Shown: piece by piece, positions 1 through 4,818 of the stretch
How positions within the stretch are numbered: the stretch's first letter is position 1
How the letters are laid out: each line of letters begins with the position of its first letter
NCBI GenBank assembly: GCA_042218065.1
Contig: JBDGRL010000093.1
Location: 1 to 7,464, forward strand
Reading direction: 5' to 3'
From: JBDGRJ01 sp042218065
GTDB taxonomy: Bacteria > Patescibacteriota > Patescibacteriia > Magasanikbacterales > UBA922
DNA length: 7,464 bases
Notes under the pieces: model-generated
The model's database searches: none
What the model was told of the DNA's origin: nothing
Seen by the model: only the letters and a program-made list of their open reading frames with translations
Position numbers and translations under genes: made by a program

Positions 1-15
1 TAGTCTTGTGTCCTA

Positions 16-44
16 TTGACAAAAAAGTAATAAAGTGATATGCT
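16..44 (+). promoter_or_regulatory. sigma-70-type promoter for the 56-codon gene
   Basis: TTGACA at 16-21 and TATGCT at 39-44 are separated by 17 bp, and TG one base before the -10 box makes it an extended -10. Transcription should start near 51, leaving a leader of about 39 nt that contains AAGGAGG. The same TATGCT -10 box recurs in the minus-strand promoter at 3779-3807. Confidence 0.75.
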
Positions 45-89
45 CAAACAGCGCTCATTCGGCAACTTCTGGCACACTAAGGAGGAATT

Positions 90-260
90 ATGCCAGAAGA
101 ACCAGAAGAAAACAAGGACGAAAAGAAACCACCCTCAGAGATCATGGAAGAAGGGTGGCAAATAAAAGAAAAATTAAAAGAGTTCAGAAAAGAATGGGGA
201 AAAATCCGGAAAGAAGCGGAAAAAATAAAAGAAAGGCAAAAGGAGGAAGAAAATGAATGA
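90..260 (+). CDS. small charged coiled-coil protein, unknown function (56 aa)
   Basis: I do not recognise this protein. The start at 90 is supported by a strong Shine-Dalgarno AAGGAGG at 79-85, four bases upstream, and by the promoter at 16-44. A longer open frame that begins at 35 is in another frame and has no such signal. The product is 56 residues with no cysteine. An acidic, proline-containing N-terminus (PEEPEENKDEKKPP) is followed from about residue 17 by a helix rich in Lys, Glu and Arg with two Trp (positions 23 and 36), which should form an amphipathic or coiled-coil helix. It is probably cytosolic. Its TGA stop lies two bases from the stop of the convergent 396-codon gene, and no terminator separates them, so the two transcripts probably overlap at their 3' ends. 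Confidence 0.7.
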   Translation: MPEEPEENKDEKKPPSEIMEEGWQIKEKLKEFRKEWGKIRKEAEKIKERQKEEENE

Positions 261-262
261 AC

Positions 263-1453
263 TTATTCGATCGAGTAACCTTCTATCAAAGCTTGTGCAT
301 TTCGTCCTTGCATCCAATCACCCATCTGGTCATCATCGATGTCTAGGTGGGTTTCTTTATTTTCAATAATTTCTTTCAATTTTACTATATTCTCAGCCAA
401 CTGTTTTACCATTTTTATTTTAGCTTCTTCCTGAGGTCTTGCTTCTATAGATATTTTTTCAAGGAACTGTTTTAATCTTTCCGCCATTGAATCAAGACTT
501 TCTTCTTGTTCCAAATCAGCCTCAATAAGAGCTTCCTCCTGTTGAGAATCCATATTTTCTAATACTATACTAGGCAAACCCTCCAAAGCTACTACCAATT
601 GCTGGTGTAGTTGATTTTTGGCTTCTTTTAATAATATCATTTGAGCAGGATGTGTTTCAGCTTTGTCTCTATTCAACTCAAAGTCACCTTCTTCATTTTT
701 AGAATACAGATCCTCCATTAAATGACGAACCCCTTTTTTATCTAAAGCTAAAACAACTTTAGGAACTTGATTTAAGCTAAATCTTTCTGAATCAAGTCCA
801 TCAAAAGTTTCATAATATTTCACTTGCGACATATAGCTGGGATTACCGTCCCTGTTTTCCGGTGTAGTTAAACCCTTAAGTATCCCCTCATCTTCATCTC
901 GACCTAATTTATCCAGCAGAGTATCTGCGGTCATACCTGCTGTAACATCAACTGCCAACCGTGTAACCTCTTCTTCGTCCTCCCACTCCAGCACTAAATC
1001 AACTTGATTTGTATAATCATCATACTTAAGGGTGGGAAAAACTTCTACTCCTTCACCAAACCAGTTTTGCATCTGTAAGTCTTCTATCATTAAACCTTCA
1101 AGCATATCTTCTCTGAAGTTACTTTCAAACTGCTCTTCTAGGTCTTCTACGTGTCTTCTATCTCTTTCTATTTCTCTATCATTTTTTTTAAAATCATCAT
1201 CTTGTTTAAACTCTTCCATATCACTAAAAAACTCTCTTTCTTCTCTTGTAGAAATATATTCCACCCCTTTTTTAGCTTCCTGTTCTGATAAGGGAATCAA
1301 TCTTTCTTCTTGTTCAAAACTGTGATCATCGACATCAATACTACCCCTGGGATCGGGTTCATATTTATATTCTGCAGGTCTGTATTCATCTACATTTAGA
1401 TTAGTTTGAGTGCTAGATCCGCCTGGTCTAAATGTTCTAGTTTCTCGAGGCAT
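263..1453 (-). CDS. acidic protein of unknown function with a conserved-looking Asp/Glu core (396 aa)
   Basis: Function not recognised. The protein is strongly acidic and has no signal peptide or membrane segment. Residues 1-60 look disordered (Pro, Gly, Ser, Asp). Residues 65-125 are a charged helical stretch. Residues 136-250 look like a globular alpha/beta core: YDDYTNQVDLVLEW (144-157, Asp145, Asp146, Asp152, Glu156), then RLAVDVTAG (165-173, Asp169), then the strand KVVLALD (232-238). Residues 290-380 are again helical and charged. Alternating strands with spaced acidic residues recall the core of PD-(D/E)XK nucleases, but no Glu-x-Lys is visible, so that is only a hint. ATG at 1453 is preceded by an AT-rich leader without Shine-Dalgarno, and a promoter fits at 1490-1517. 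The gene lies just beyond the tmRNA terminator and converges on the small gene at 90-260. Confidence 0.85.
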   Translation of the reverse strand: MPRETRTFRPGGSSTQTNLNVDEYRPAEYKYEPDPRGSIDVDDHSFEQEERLIPLSEQEAKKGVEYISTREEREFFSDMEEFKQDDDFKKNDREIERDRRHVEDLEEQFESNFREDMLEGLMIEDLQMQNWFGEGVEVFPTLKYDDYTNQVDLVLEWEDEEEVTRLAVDVTAGMTADTLLDKLGRDEDEGILKGLTTPENRDGNPSYMSQVKYYETFDGLDSERFSLNQVPKVVLALDKKGVRHLMEDLYSKNEEGDFELNRDKAETHPAQMILLKEAKNQLHQQLVVALEGLPSIVLENMDSQQEEALIEADLEQEESLDSMAERLKQFLEKISIEARPQEEAKIKMVKQLAENIVKLKEIIENKETHLDIDDDQMGDWMQGRNAQALIEGYSIE

Positions 1454-1489
1454 TTTTAATTATTTTTAAAAATTAACCTATCTATTTAA

Positions 1490-1517
1490 ATATTAACATC
1501 ACAAAAAAAATAATCAA
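1490..1517 (-). promoter_or_regulatory. probable promoter for the 396-codon gene
   Basis: On the minus strand TTGATT (1517-1512) and TAATAT (1495-1490) are 16 bp apart. Both match the consensus only in part. The spacing and position, about 30 bp upstream of the expected leader and just after the tmRNA terminator, make it the natural promoter for the gene starting at 1453. Confidence 0.5.
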
Positions 1518-1527
1518 GTGCTTAAAT

Positions 1528-1570
1528 AAAAAATAGGGCTGCAGTGCGAGTGCAACTAACACTGCAGCCC
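1528..1570 (-). terminator. intrinsic terminator after tmRNA
   Basis: An 11-bp perfect stem is formed by GGGCTGCAGTG (1536-1546) and CACTGCAGCCC (1560-1570), with a 13-nt loop. On the minus strand it is followed by TATTTTTTATTT. It starts four bases after the 3' end of tmRNA, so it ends that transcription unit. Its loop holds the sequence TAGTTGCACTC, which recurs as a hairpin loop near 2056-2069. Confidence 0.9.
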
Positions 1571-1573
1571 TAA

Positions 1574-1917
1574 TGGAGGCGGCGGGAATCGAACCCGCGT
1601 CCGTGAGTGTTACCTCCCGGTTTACGTGCGTAGTCCGGAATTGATTTTTACCTCTCCAGTCGCTGCTTCCGGACAAGCTACGACCTTCGAGGAGTATATT
1701 CTGTTTCTCGCTCGGTTGTAAATACTATACAGAGCCGAGACAGTCTGCATACATTTTCGTCCTACCCCTTTTCCGCAGACTAGTACTTGGGAGGACGGAG
1801 GGCGGGCTGCCCCCTGCCGTTCTACGCGACGGTTCGGGCGTGGTGGTTTTTTTCGGCTTCCACCAAAAGCCGGCACGAGTGGAAGTGCACCAGCCACGTC
1901 GAGACCAGTGCGCCCCC
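1574..1917 (-). ncRNA. ssrA: transfer-messenger RNA (tmRNA)
   Basis: tmRNA frees ribosomes stalled on broken mRNA and tags the unfinished protein for proteolysis, together with SmpB and EF-Tu. The tRNA-like ends are clear: GGGGGCG at the 5' end (1917-1911) pairs with CGCCTCC at the 3' end, followed by discriminator A at 1574. The T arm is GCGGG, TTCGATT, CCCGC, and the conserved CTGGTCTCGACG follows the acceptor strand. CCA is not encoded. Pseudoknot 1 fits TTCCAC with GTGGAA and CGGC with GCCG, just before an A-rich stretch. The tag frame closes at UAG (1824-1822) and its last codons read HHARTVA; the resume codon is uncertain, either the second His codon or the Ala codon. The length of 344 nt is normal. 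Seven bases separate it from tRNA-Met upstream, so they are almost certainly co-transcribed. Confidence 0.96.
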
Positions 1918-1924
1918 AAAACCA

Positions 1925-1997
1925 TGGGCCCACCAGGATTCGAACCTGGAACCGACCGGTTATGAGCCGGTGGCTCTGCCGGTTGAGCTATAGGCCC
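1925..1997 (-). tRNA. tRNA-Met (CAU anticodon; elongator type)
   Basis: A full 73-nt cloverleaf is visible: acceptor GGGCCTA with TGGGCCC (one G-U pair), D arm GCTC/GAGC, anticodon arm ACCGG-CTCATAA-CCGGT with anticodon CAU, a 5-nt variable loop, and T arm CCAGG-TTCGAAT-CCTGG, then discriminator A. CCA is not encoded (ATGG follows). The first pair is G-C and the anticodon stem lacks the three consecutive G-C pairs of initiator tRNA, so this is elongator Met. A lysidine-modified tRNA-Ile2 with the same CAU anticodon cannot be excluded by eye. It lies seven bases upstream of tmRNA. Confidence 0.95.
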
Positions 1998-1999
1998 TG

Positions 2000-2045
2000 A
2001 CTCTACTGAACCTCTCAACTTTCAGACTCAGAGACTCAGTAGAGT
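2000..2045 (-). other. hairpin upstream of tRNA-Met (possible processing site)
   Basis: ACTCTACTGA (2000-2009) and TCAGTAGAGT (2036-2045) form a perfect 10-bp stem around a 26-nt loop that can pair further (CTCT with AGAG). It sits three bases from the 5' end of tRNA-Met, between the tRNA and the structured RNA at 2045-2400. There is no T-run, so it is not a terminator. It may separate or mark the precursor RNAs for processing. Confidence 0.55.
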
Positions 2046-2400
2046 ACAGGTTTTTTGCGAGTGCAACTAGCAACACCAAGCTGTTTGTAGTGCGGTCTTC
2101 CTGTTGGATTACAGGTTACCGCTCAAGCCTCTACAAAGGCAACCTACGTTGGTTGTCCCGGAAATTACCGCCGGTTCGGTTATTAAGACACGGCTTAACT
2201 CTGGTTCCGTGTCTTGTACGCCAAGCCTTTCCCATTGCGGTACTTACTGGCTTGACGTTTCGTCGGTCTTATCCCCGCTTGGTGACATGCCTCACGGAAT
2301 GTCTCATCCGTTCGGGCAAACATCCTGTTACAGATGCCGGGTTTCGGACCGTCGCTGTCATCACAGCGAATGCATCCGCATTGGTTCATCACTTATTTCC
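2045..2400 (-). ncRNA. candidate structured RNA upstream of tRNA-Met/tmRNA, family not recognised
   Basis: This GC-rich stretch of about 350 nt lies in AT-rich surroundings and has no convincing ORF. Read on the minus strand, the same direction as tRNA-Met and tmRNA, it contains many good helices: CGCTGT/ACAGCG with a 4-nt loop, ACGGA/TCCGT, GACG-AAA-CGTC, CAAGCC/GGCTTG, AAGACACGG/CCGTGTCTT (9 bp), CAACC/GGTTG, and a compound arm TTTGTAG...CTACAAA enclosing GCGGT/ACCGC and CCTG/CAGG. No own promoter or terminator is obvious, so it may be part of the longer minus-strand transcript. Short patches such as GGCTTGAGC and GATAAGACC recall RNase P RNA, but its universal core sequences are missing, so I leave it unassigned. 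The strand rests mainly on context. Confidence 0.55.
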
Positions 2401-2479
2401 ACTACTTTTTATCTTTACCCCAATCCAAAGAGGTAAAATTTGAAGTAGTGAATTTTTGAGTAAAATCTTAAAAAACTAC
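2400..2479 (-). other. two mutually exclusive hairpins between structured segments
   Basis: CACTACTT (2400-2407) and AAGTAGTG (2443-2450), with an inner TTTACC/GGTAAA pair (2414-2419, 2432-2437), form one hairpin. GTAGT (2445-2449) can instead pair with ACTAC (2475-2479) in a second, AT-rich hairpin. Both use the same strand segment, so only one can form at a time. Such an arrangement is typical of conditional RNA folding, but no T-run terminator accompanies either. Confidence 0.4.
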
Positions 2480-2493
2480 CACATCTTTTCTAT

Positions 2494-2600
2494 ACCGCGC
2501 AGTGTTATTAGCGGTTCTTCTCAGAACTATCGGTAAACCCGATAGCTCAGTAGAAGCGCCGAGTCCGAGGGTGCATCTCGAACTCGGCTGGGAGATTAAT
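2494..2600 (-). ncRNA. structured segment just after the 217-codon gene
   Basis: Three adjacent hairpins are visible. ACCGC (2494-2498) pairs with GCGGT (2511-2515). CTTCT (2517-2521) pairs with AGAAG (2552-2556) and encloses CTATCGG/CCGATAG with a 5-nt loop. GCCGAGT (2558-2564) pairs with ACTCGGC (2582-2588) and encloses CGAG/CTCG. There is no ORF. On the minus strand this would be the 3' untranslated part of the gene ending at 2616, or the start of the RNA at 2045-2400. The strand is inferred from context only. Confidence 0.45.
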
Positions 2601-2615
2601 ACAGCTCAGGGACTG

Positions 2616-3269
2616 TCAAAGCGGATCCAGACCGAGCATCTGTCTCAGCTCATCGATCCGCTTGAGCCGGAGCAGCTGTGGATTCCACCAAATGGCGTCA
2701 TCCAGCAGCTCTGCCGTCCCAAATTGCCCTGCCAACATGTTGGCAGAAGCCAGAGCTTCCGCATCTGCTGGCTGAGTCGGCTGCGGCTTACATGGAGCAT
2801 CGTCGTATCTTTCCTTTGGGAAAACCCCGTCAGGAAAGTCGTCGTACTCCACGTAGTCCGACTCGTCCGGGTTCAGTGGCGGCGATTCATCAACCGCCTC
2901 CATCACCCGTTCCAAGTCGTGATTGCCTACCCTCTTTTCAGTTAGAGCAGCCACCTTGAGGTAGACCGCACAGAGTAGGCCGACGTCTCGAACCATACCT
3001 GGCCAAAGCGCCAGTTCAGTCCGAGCTGCGAACTGGACGATTTGGACCGGCTCCACATCTAGCAAAAAGCCGGTCGGAACGGTGATAGCAGTGTCACCGC
3101 CTTCATCCAACTCGATCACGAGCCAGGTCCGATTTTCGCACCGCTCGGCTCGCTCCAGAAGGTCCGGCAGATCAGCTGCAGCCGCCCGTTCTTCGAAGAG
3201 TTCACGGTCCTGATCCGTGAATTCCATTTCGAAGTGGGTGTTCCGCTCCATGTCCGATTCTTCTCCCAT
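2616..3269 (-). CDS. GC-rich gene of unknown function, possibly acquired (217 aa)
   Basis: Not recognised. ATG at 3269 has a good Shine-Dalgarno, GGGAGG at 3280-3275 with a 5-base spacer; Met7 is an alternative start. The 217-residue product is soluble and acidic, with no signal peptide. Residues 15-45 are a helix (FTDQDRELFEERAAAADLP), residues 48-75 look like beta strands (TWLVIELDEGGDTAITVP), 78-112 are hydrophobic helices, 127-172 form an acidic Pro-rich linker, and 173-217 are helical with a double Trp (194-195). Lysine is scarce and codons are GC-rich (CGG, CTG, GAG), in clear contrast to every other gene here. That suggests horizontal transfer, although the flanking GC-rich stretches are non-coding. 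It lies between structured leader and trailer sequences on the strand of tRNA-Met and tmRNA, and may be co-transcribed with them. Confidence 0.75.
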   Translation of the reverse strand: MGEESDMERNTHFEMEFTDQDRELFEERAAAADLPDLLERAERCENRTWLVIELDEGGDTAITVPTGFLLDVEPVQIVQFAARTELALWPGMVRDVGLLCAVYLKVAALTEKRVGNHDLERVMEAVDESPPLNPDESDYVEYDDFPDGVFPKERYDDAPCKPQPTQPADAEALASANMLAGQFGTAELLDDAIWWNPQLLRLKRIDELRQMLGLDPL

Positions 3270-3274
3270 AACAT

Positions 3275-3366
3275 CCTCCCGTGGTCTGGAGTCGCACCTT
3301 CACACAACGGTCAATGTGACCTCGCTGACAGAACCACTCCGCCAGCTTATGTGATCTTCAGGTGTA
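3275..3366 (-). promoter_or_regulatory. folded leader next to the ribosome binding site of the 217-codon gene
   Basis: Just upstream of the GGGAGG ribosome binding site, GTGGTTCTG can pair with CAGACCAC (one bulge), enclosing GGTCA-CAT-TGACC. The downstream strand of the outer helix ends right next to the ribosome binding site. The leader is GC-rich like the gene. Control of translation by this fold is possible but is inference; no known riboswitch consensus is seen. Confidence 0.35.
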
Positions 3367-3420
3367 ATGATGTATGGAAAGTAATCTATTGAGTAAAATA
3401 AACTACTTTCCATACATCAT
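3367..3420. repeat. perfect 17-bp inverted repeat
   Basis: ATGATGTATGGAAAGTA (3367-3383) and TACTTTCCATACATCAT (3404-3420) are exact inverse complements around a 20-nt spacer. No T-run follows on either strand. The spacer contains TTGAGTAAAAT, which also occurs at 2456-2466 inside the spacer of another, weaker inverted repeat. It could be an operator, a cruciform, an RNA hairpin in the leader of the 217-codon gene, or the end of an inserted segment. Confidence 0.8.
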
Positions 3421-3772
3421 CTCCAGACTCTTACACGTAGTACCGACTGCCCCCACTCCGATAAACTCGGAGGGGGACGCACTCGGTACTACGCACTCTC
3501 TTACGAGAGATTGTAGAGAGATCGCGGATGGAAGCTGTTCGCACGAAAGTGCGAACAAACTTCACTATCCCACCTCTGCTACCTGTTGAACACAGGCAGT
3601 AAAATAAAAATATATTGAAAAGAACACAGCCTTATATTCGGAGCTCCGGGTCACTTTCTAGAGCAGAACAAAAGTGTTGGAGCTCCGTATATAAAGCCTG
3701 TATCCACGACAAGCAGATAGTTTTTATTTTAAAGATTTTTCCTTCTTAAGGCTTCTCAGCAATTTCAACTAT
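3421..3772 (-). ncRNA. candidate structured leader or small RNA downstream of a strong minus-strand promoter
   Basis: Transcription from the promoter at 3779-3807 would begin near 3772 and read through a series of hairpins: 3626-3701 (about 26 paired positions, see separate entry), CCTGT/ACAGG (near 3580-3597), GTTCGCAC/GTGCGAAC (3537-3556), and a compound arm CGTAGTACCGA/TCGGTACTACG (3436-3493) enclosing a C-rich/G-rich helix and CTCCGA/TCGGAG. There is no ORF. If transcription continues, this is the 5' leader of the 217-codon gene, about 500 nt in all. If it stops at the T-rich stretch 3601-3610, a small RNA of about 170 nt is made. On the plus strand the hairpin at 3537-3556 would have a GAAA (GNRA) loop, which argues for the other strand, so strand is uncertain. 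Confidence 0.45.
3626..3701. repeat. long imperfect hairpin with TATTCGGAGC motif
   Basis: The arms 3626-3647 and 3679-3701 pair over about 20 positions with one bulge and two mismatches, and inside them CACTTT (3652-3657) pairs with AAAGTG (3671-3676). The outer part of the arms is AT-rich and the inner part is CGGAGCTCC on both sides. Flanking AAAATAAAAA (3601-3610) and TTTTTATTTT (3721-3730) are also inverted copies. Its 5' arm resembles that of the hairpin at 7354-7464 (TATTCGGAGC, then CCGGGTC). Confidence 0.7.
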
Positions 3773-4070
3773 CATAAGAGCATAACAAAAAATAATTGAT
3801 AAGTCAACCTTATAGTAGATGCAAAGAAGTCTTTATTATAAATTTTACTAAATTTAGTAAAAAATATTTTTAAATTCATATATACTTTTTTATATACCTA
3901 AAACTCAAGTAAATAAACTTTTTTCCTAAAATTAGTAGAAAAATATGTAAATATATGTTATGATGATAAGCATAGAAAGCCAATAACAAGCTTTTCAAAT
4001 AAAGATAATCCTTAAGAGTTAATTTAATTCACATATATAATTAAAACTCAGAAATCATAAAGTTTTCTAA
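3735..4070. other. AT-rich stretch without a gene
   Basis: No ORF or RNA gene is visible here. It contains the minus-strand promoter at 3779-3807 near its left end and a perfect 20-bp palindrome TTTTACTAAATTTAGTAAAA at 3843-3862, which could be an operator or a weak terminator. The remainder is A/T-dominated spacer, with no repeated iterons or DnaA-box cluster that I can see. Confidence 0.6.
3779..3807 (-). promoter_or_regulatory. strong minus-strand promoter
   Basis: TTGACT (3807-3802) and TATGCT (3784-3779) are separated by 17 bp. The -10 box is identical to that of the promoter at 16-44. The start would be near 3772, reading towards the hairpin region, the 217-codon gene, tRNA-Met and tmRNA. 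I see no strong terminator on this strand before 1528-1570. Confidence 0.65.
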
Positions 4071-4073
4071 CTC

Positions 4074-4103
4074 TTGACAAAAAACTAATTTTATGTTTAT
4101 ATT
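4074..4103 (+). promoter_or_regulatory. promoter of the Zn-ribbon gene
   Basis: TTGACA at 4074-4079 and TATATT at 4098-4103 are separated by 18 bp, about 32 bp upstream of the start codon. The leader contains the GGGAGG ribosome binding site. Confidence 0.75.
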
Positions 4104-4134
4104 CAAATGAGTTCTCTCTCACAGGGAGGCTGTC

Positions 4135-4377
4135 ATGAAGGACACATCCAATCCAACATGCAGAAATCAAAAATGTCCTTTAACAAACATCAGTTCTGAA
4201 TTATCTTTCAATTTTTTCGGTGGAAAAGTAATCATTTGTCCTTCATGCGGAAAAACAACTACCTCTTTTGACTCGAAATCAGCAAAAACAACGAGTTTCG
4301 AGGGGTTAAAAAAAATGAACAAAGGAGTTGTACCTATCGCTAGACTCAAAACAAAGTCTGACTTTTCATATCTTTAA
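4135..4377 (+). CDS. small zinc-ribbon-like protein (80 aa)
   Basis: The product has two cysteine pairs, C9-x4-C14 and C35-PS-C38-G, about 20 residues apart, the spacing expected of a zinc ribbon or rubredoxin-like knuckle. The N-terminal part of some 45 residues is therefore probably a metal-binding fold, and the remaining 35 residues form a basic tail (KSAKTTSFEGLKKMNKG). There is no signal peptide. Known proteins of this size and pattern bind nucleic acid or partner proteins, but I cannot name a family. ATG at 4135 follows GGGAGG at a suitable distance. Promoter, gene and an intrinsic terminator at 4389-4422 make a self-contained single-gene unit, which suggests solid independent expression. 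Confidence 0.8.
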   Translation: MKDTSNPTCRNQKCPLTNISSELSFNFFGGKVIICPSCGKTTTSFDSKSAKTTSFEGLKKMNKGVVPIARLKTKSDFSYL

Positions 4378-4388
4378 CTTTTGCTCGG

Positions 4389-4422
4389 GGCCCGTTAGCA
4401 CTCAACGGGCCTCTTATTTTTT
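4389..4422 (+). terminator. intrinsic terminator after the Zn-ribbon gene
   Basis: GGCCCGTT (4389-4396) and AACGGGCC (4404-4411) form an 8-bp stem with a 7-nt loop, followed by TCTTATTTTTT. Confidence 0.93.
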
Positions 4423-4447
4423 CGATAACCCAGCAAATCCACATAAT

Positions 4448-4476
4448 TTGTAATTTAAGTAGGTTTAATATACAAT
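4448..4476 (+). promoter_or_regulatory. promoter of the gene starting at 4517
   Basis: TTGTAA at 4448-4453 and TACAAT at 4471-4476 are separated by 17 bp. The start would be near 4483, giving a leader of about 34 nt with no Shine-Dalgarno sequence. Confidence 0.65.
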
Positions 4477-4516
4477 TTAATTAACAAGCCTTATTTTAAC
4501 TTTTAATAAACATAAT

Positions 4517-4738
4517 ATGTCCCCTAGTACATCAGAAGGAAGCAGTGACCCAAGAGACAAAAGCAGAGAAGAATTAATGCAAGAAGGTTACTATGACCAG
4601 GTTTCTCCGGAAGACACAGGCGATGATTCCGAAACAAGCACAAATAACAATCCGGATCAGGCAGAGGCCGACAGCAACACAGATGAAGAGGAGTCACAAA
4701 GTAGAGACGAAAAAGAGAAAGTGGAAGCAGAAGACTAA
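4517..4738 (+). CDS. acidic N-terminal part of an apparently frameshifted gene (73 aa)
   Basis: The product is a 73-residue, very acidic, low-complexity segment rich in Ser, Asp, Glu and Thr with no hydrophobic core, so it is almost surely disordered. It has its own promoter (4448-4476) but no Shine-Dalgarno sequence, like other genes in this window. The TAA at 4736-4738 ends the frame. The frame one base back is open from 4705 to 5280 and reads on with similar charged composition (GEEDEDRLRERR), continuing straight into the helical protein at 4819-5280. I therefore think this is the N-terminus of one protein of about 255 residues, split by a single-base deletion or read by -1 frameshifting. 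An independent short protein is the alternative. Confidence 0.6.
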   Translation: MSPSTSEGSSDPRDKSREELMQEGYYDQVSPEDTGDDSETSTNNNPDQAEADSNTDEEESQSRDEKEKVEAED

Positions 4739-4818
4739 AAGGAAAAAACGACCAAAAAGCCCCATACATTGGCGAAGAAGATGAAGACAGGCTTCGAGAA
4801 AGAAGGGTTGAAAACGCA

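Noticed and set aside
35..256. 73-codon frame in the first 260 bases
   Set aside because: It is a shadow of the 56-codon gene at 90-260, which has the Shine-Dalgarno sequence; its translation is almost only Arg, Lys and Gly.
1032..1325. 97-codon frame antisense to the 396-codon gene
   Set aside because: The Ser/Leu/Lys-rich translation is what results from reading the complement of Glu/Asp-rich codons; no start signals.
1574..1997. Integration (att) site at tRNA-Met or tmRNA
   Set aside because: Elements usually insert at the 3' end of such genes, but the odd GC-rich segment lies on the 5' side, and no repeat of either 3' end is seen in the window.
2045..2400. RNase P RNA (rnpB) on either strand
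   Set aside because: Some short patches resemble it, but the universal GAGGAAAGTCC core is absent on both strands and the ACAGAACCCGG counterpart is not at the 3' end, so the assignment cannot be supported.
1622..2443. Open reading frames on both strands over tRNA-Met, tmRNA and the upstream structured RNA
   Set aside because: They overlap clear RNA genes or strongly folded sequence, have no ribosome binding sites, and give Arg/Pro/Ser-rich translations unlike real proteins.
3421..3600. CRISPR array
   Set aside because: There are several hairpins but no regularly spaced direct repeats of 23-40 bp.
4524..4784. Frames antisense to or overlapping the acidic gene at 4517
   Set aside because: Both are low-complexity shadows (Leu/Cys/Phe-rich or Lys/Arg-rich), without promoter or ribosome binding site.
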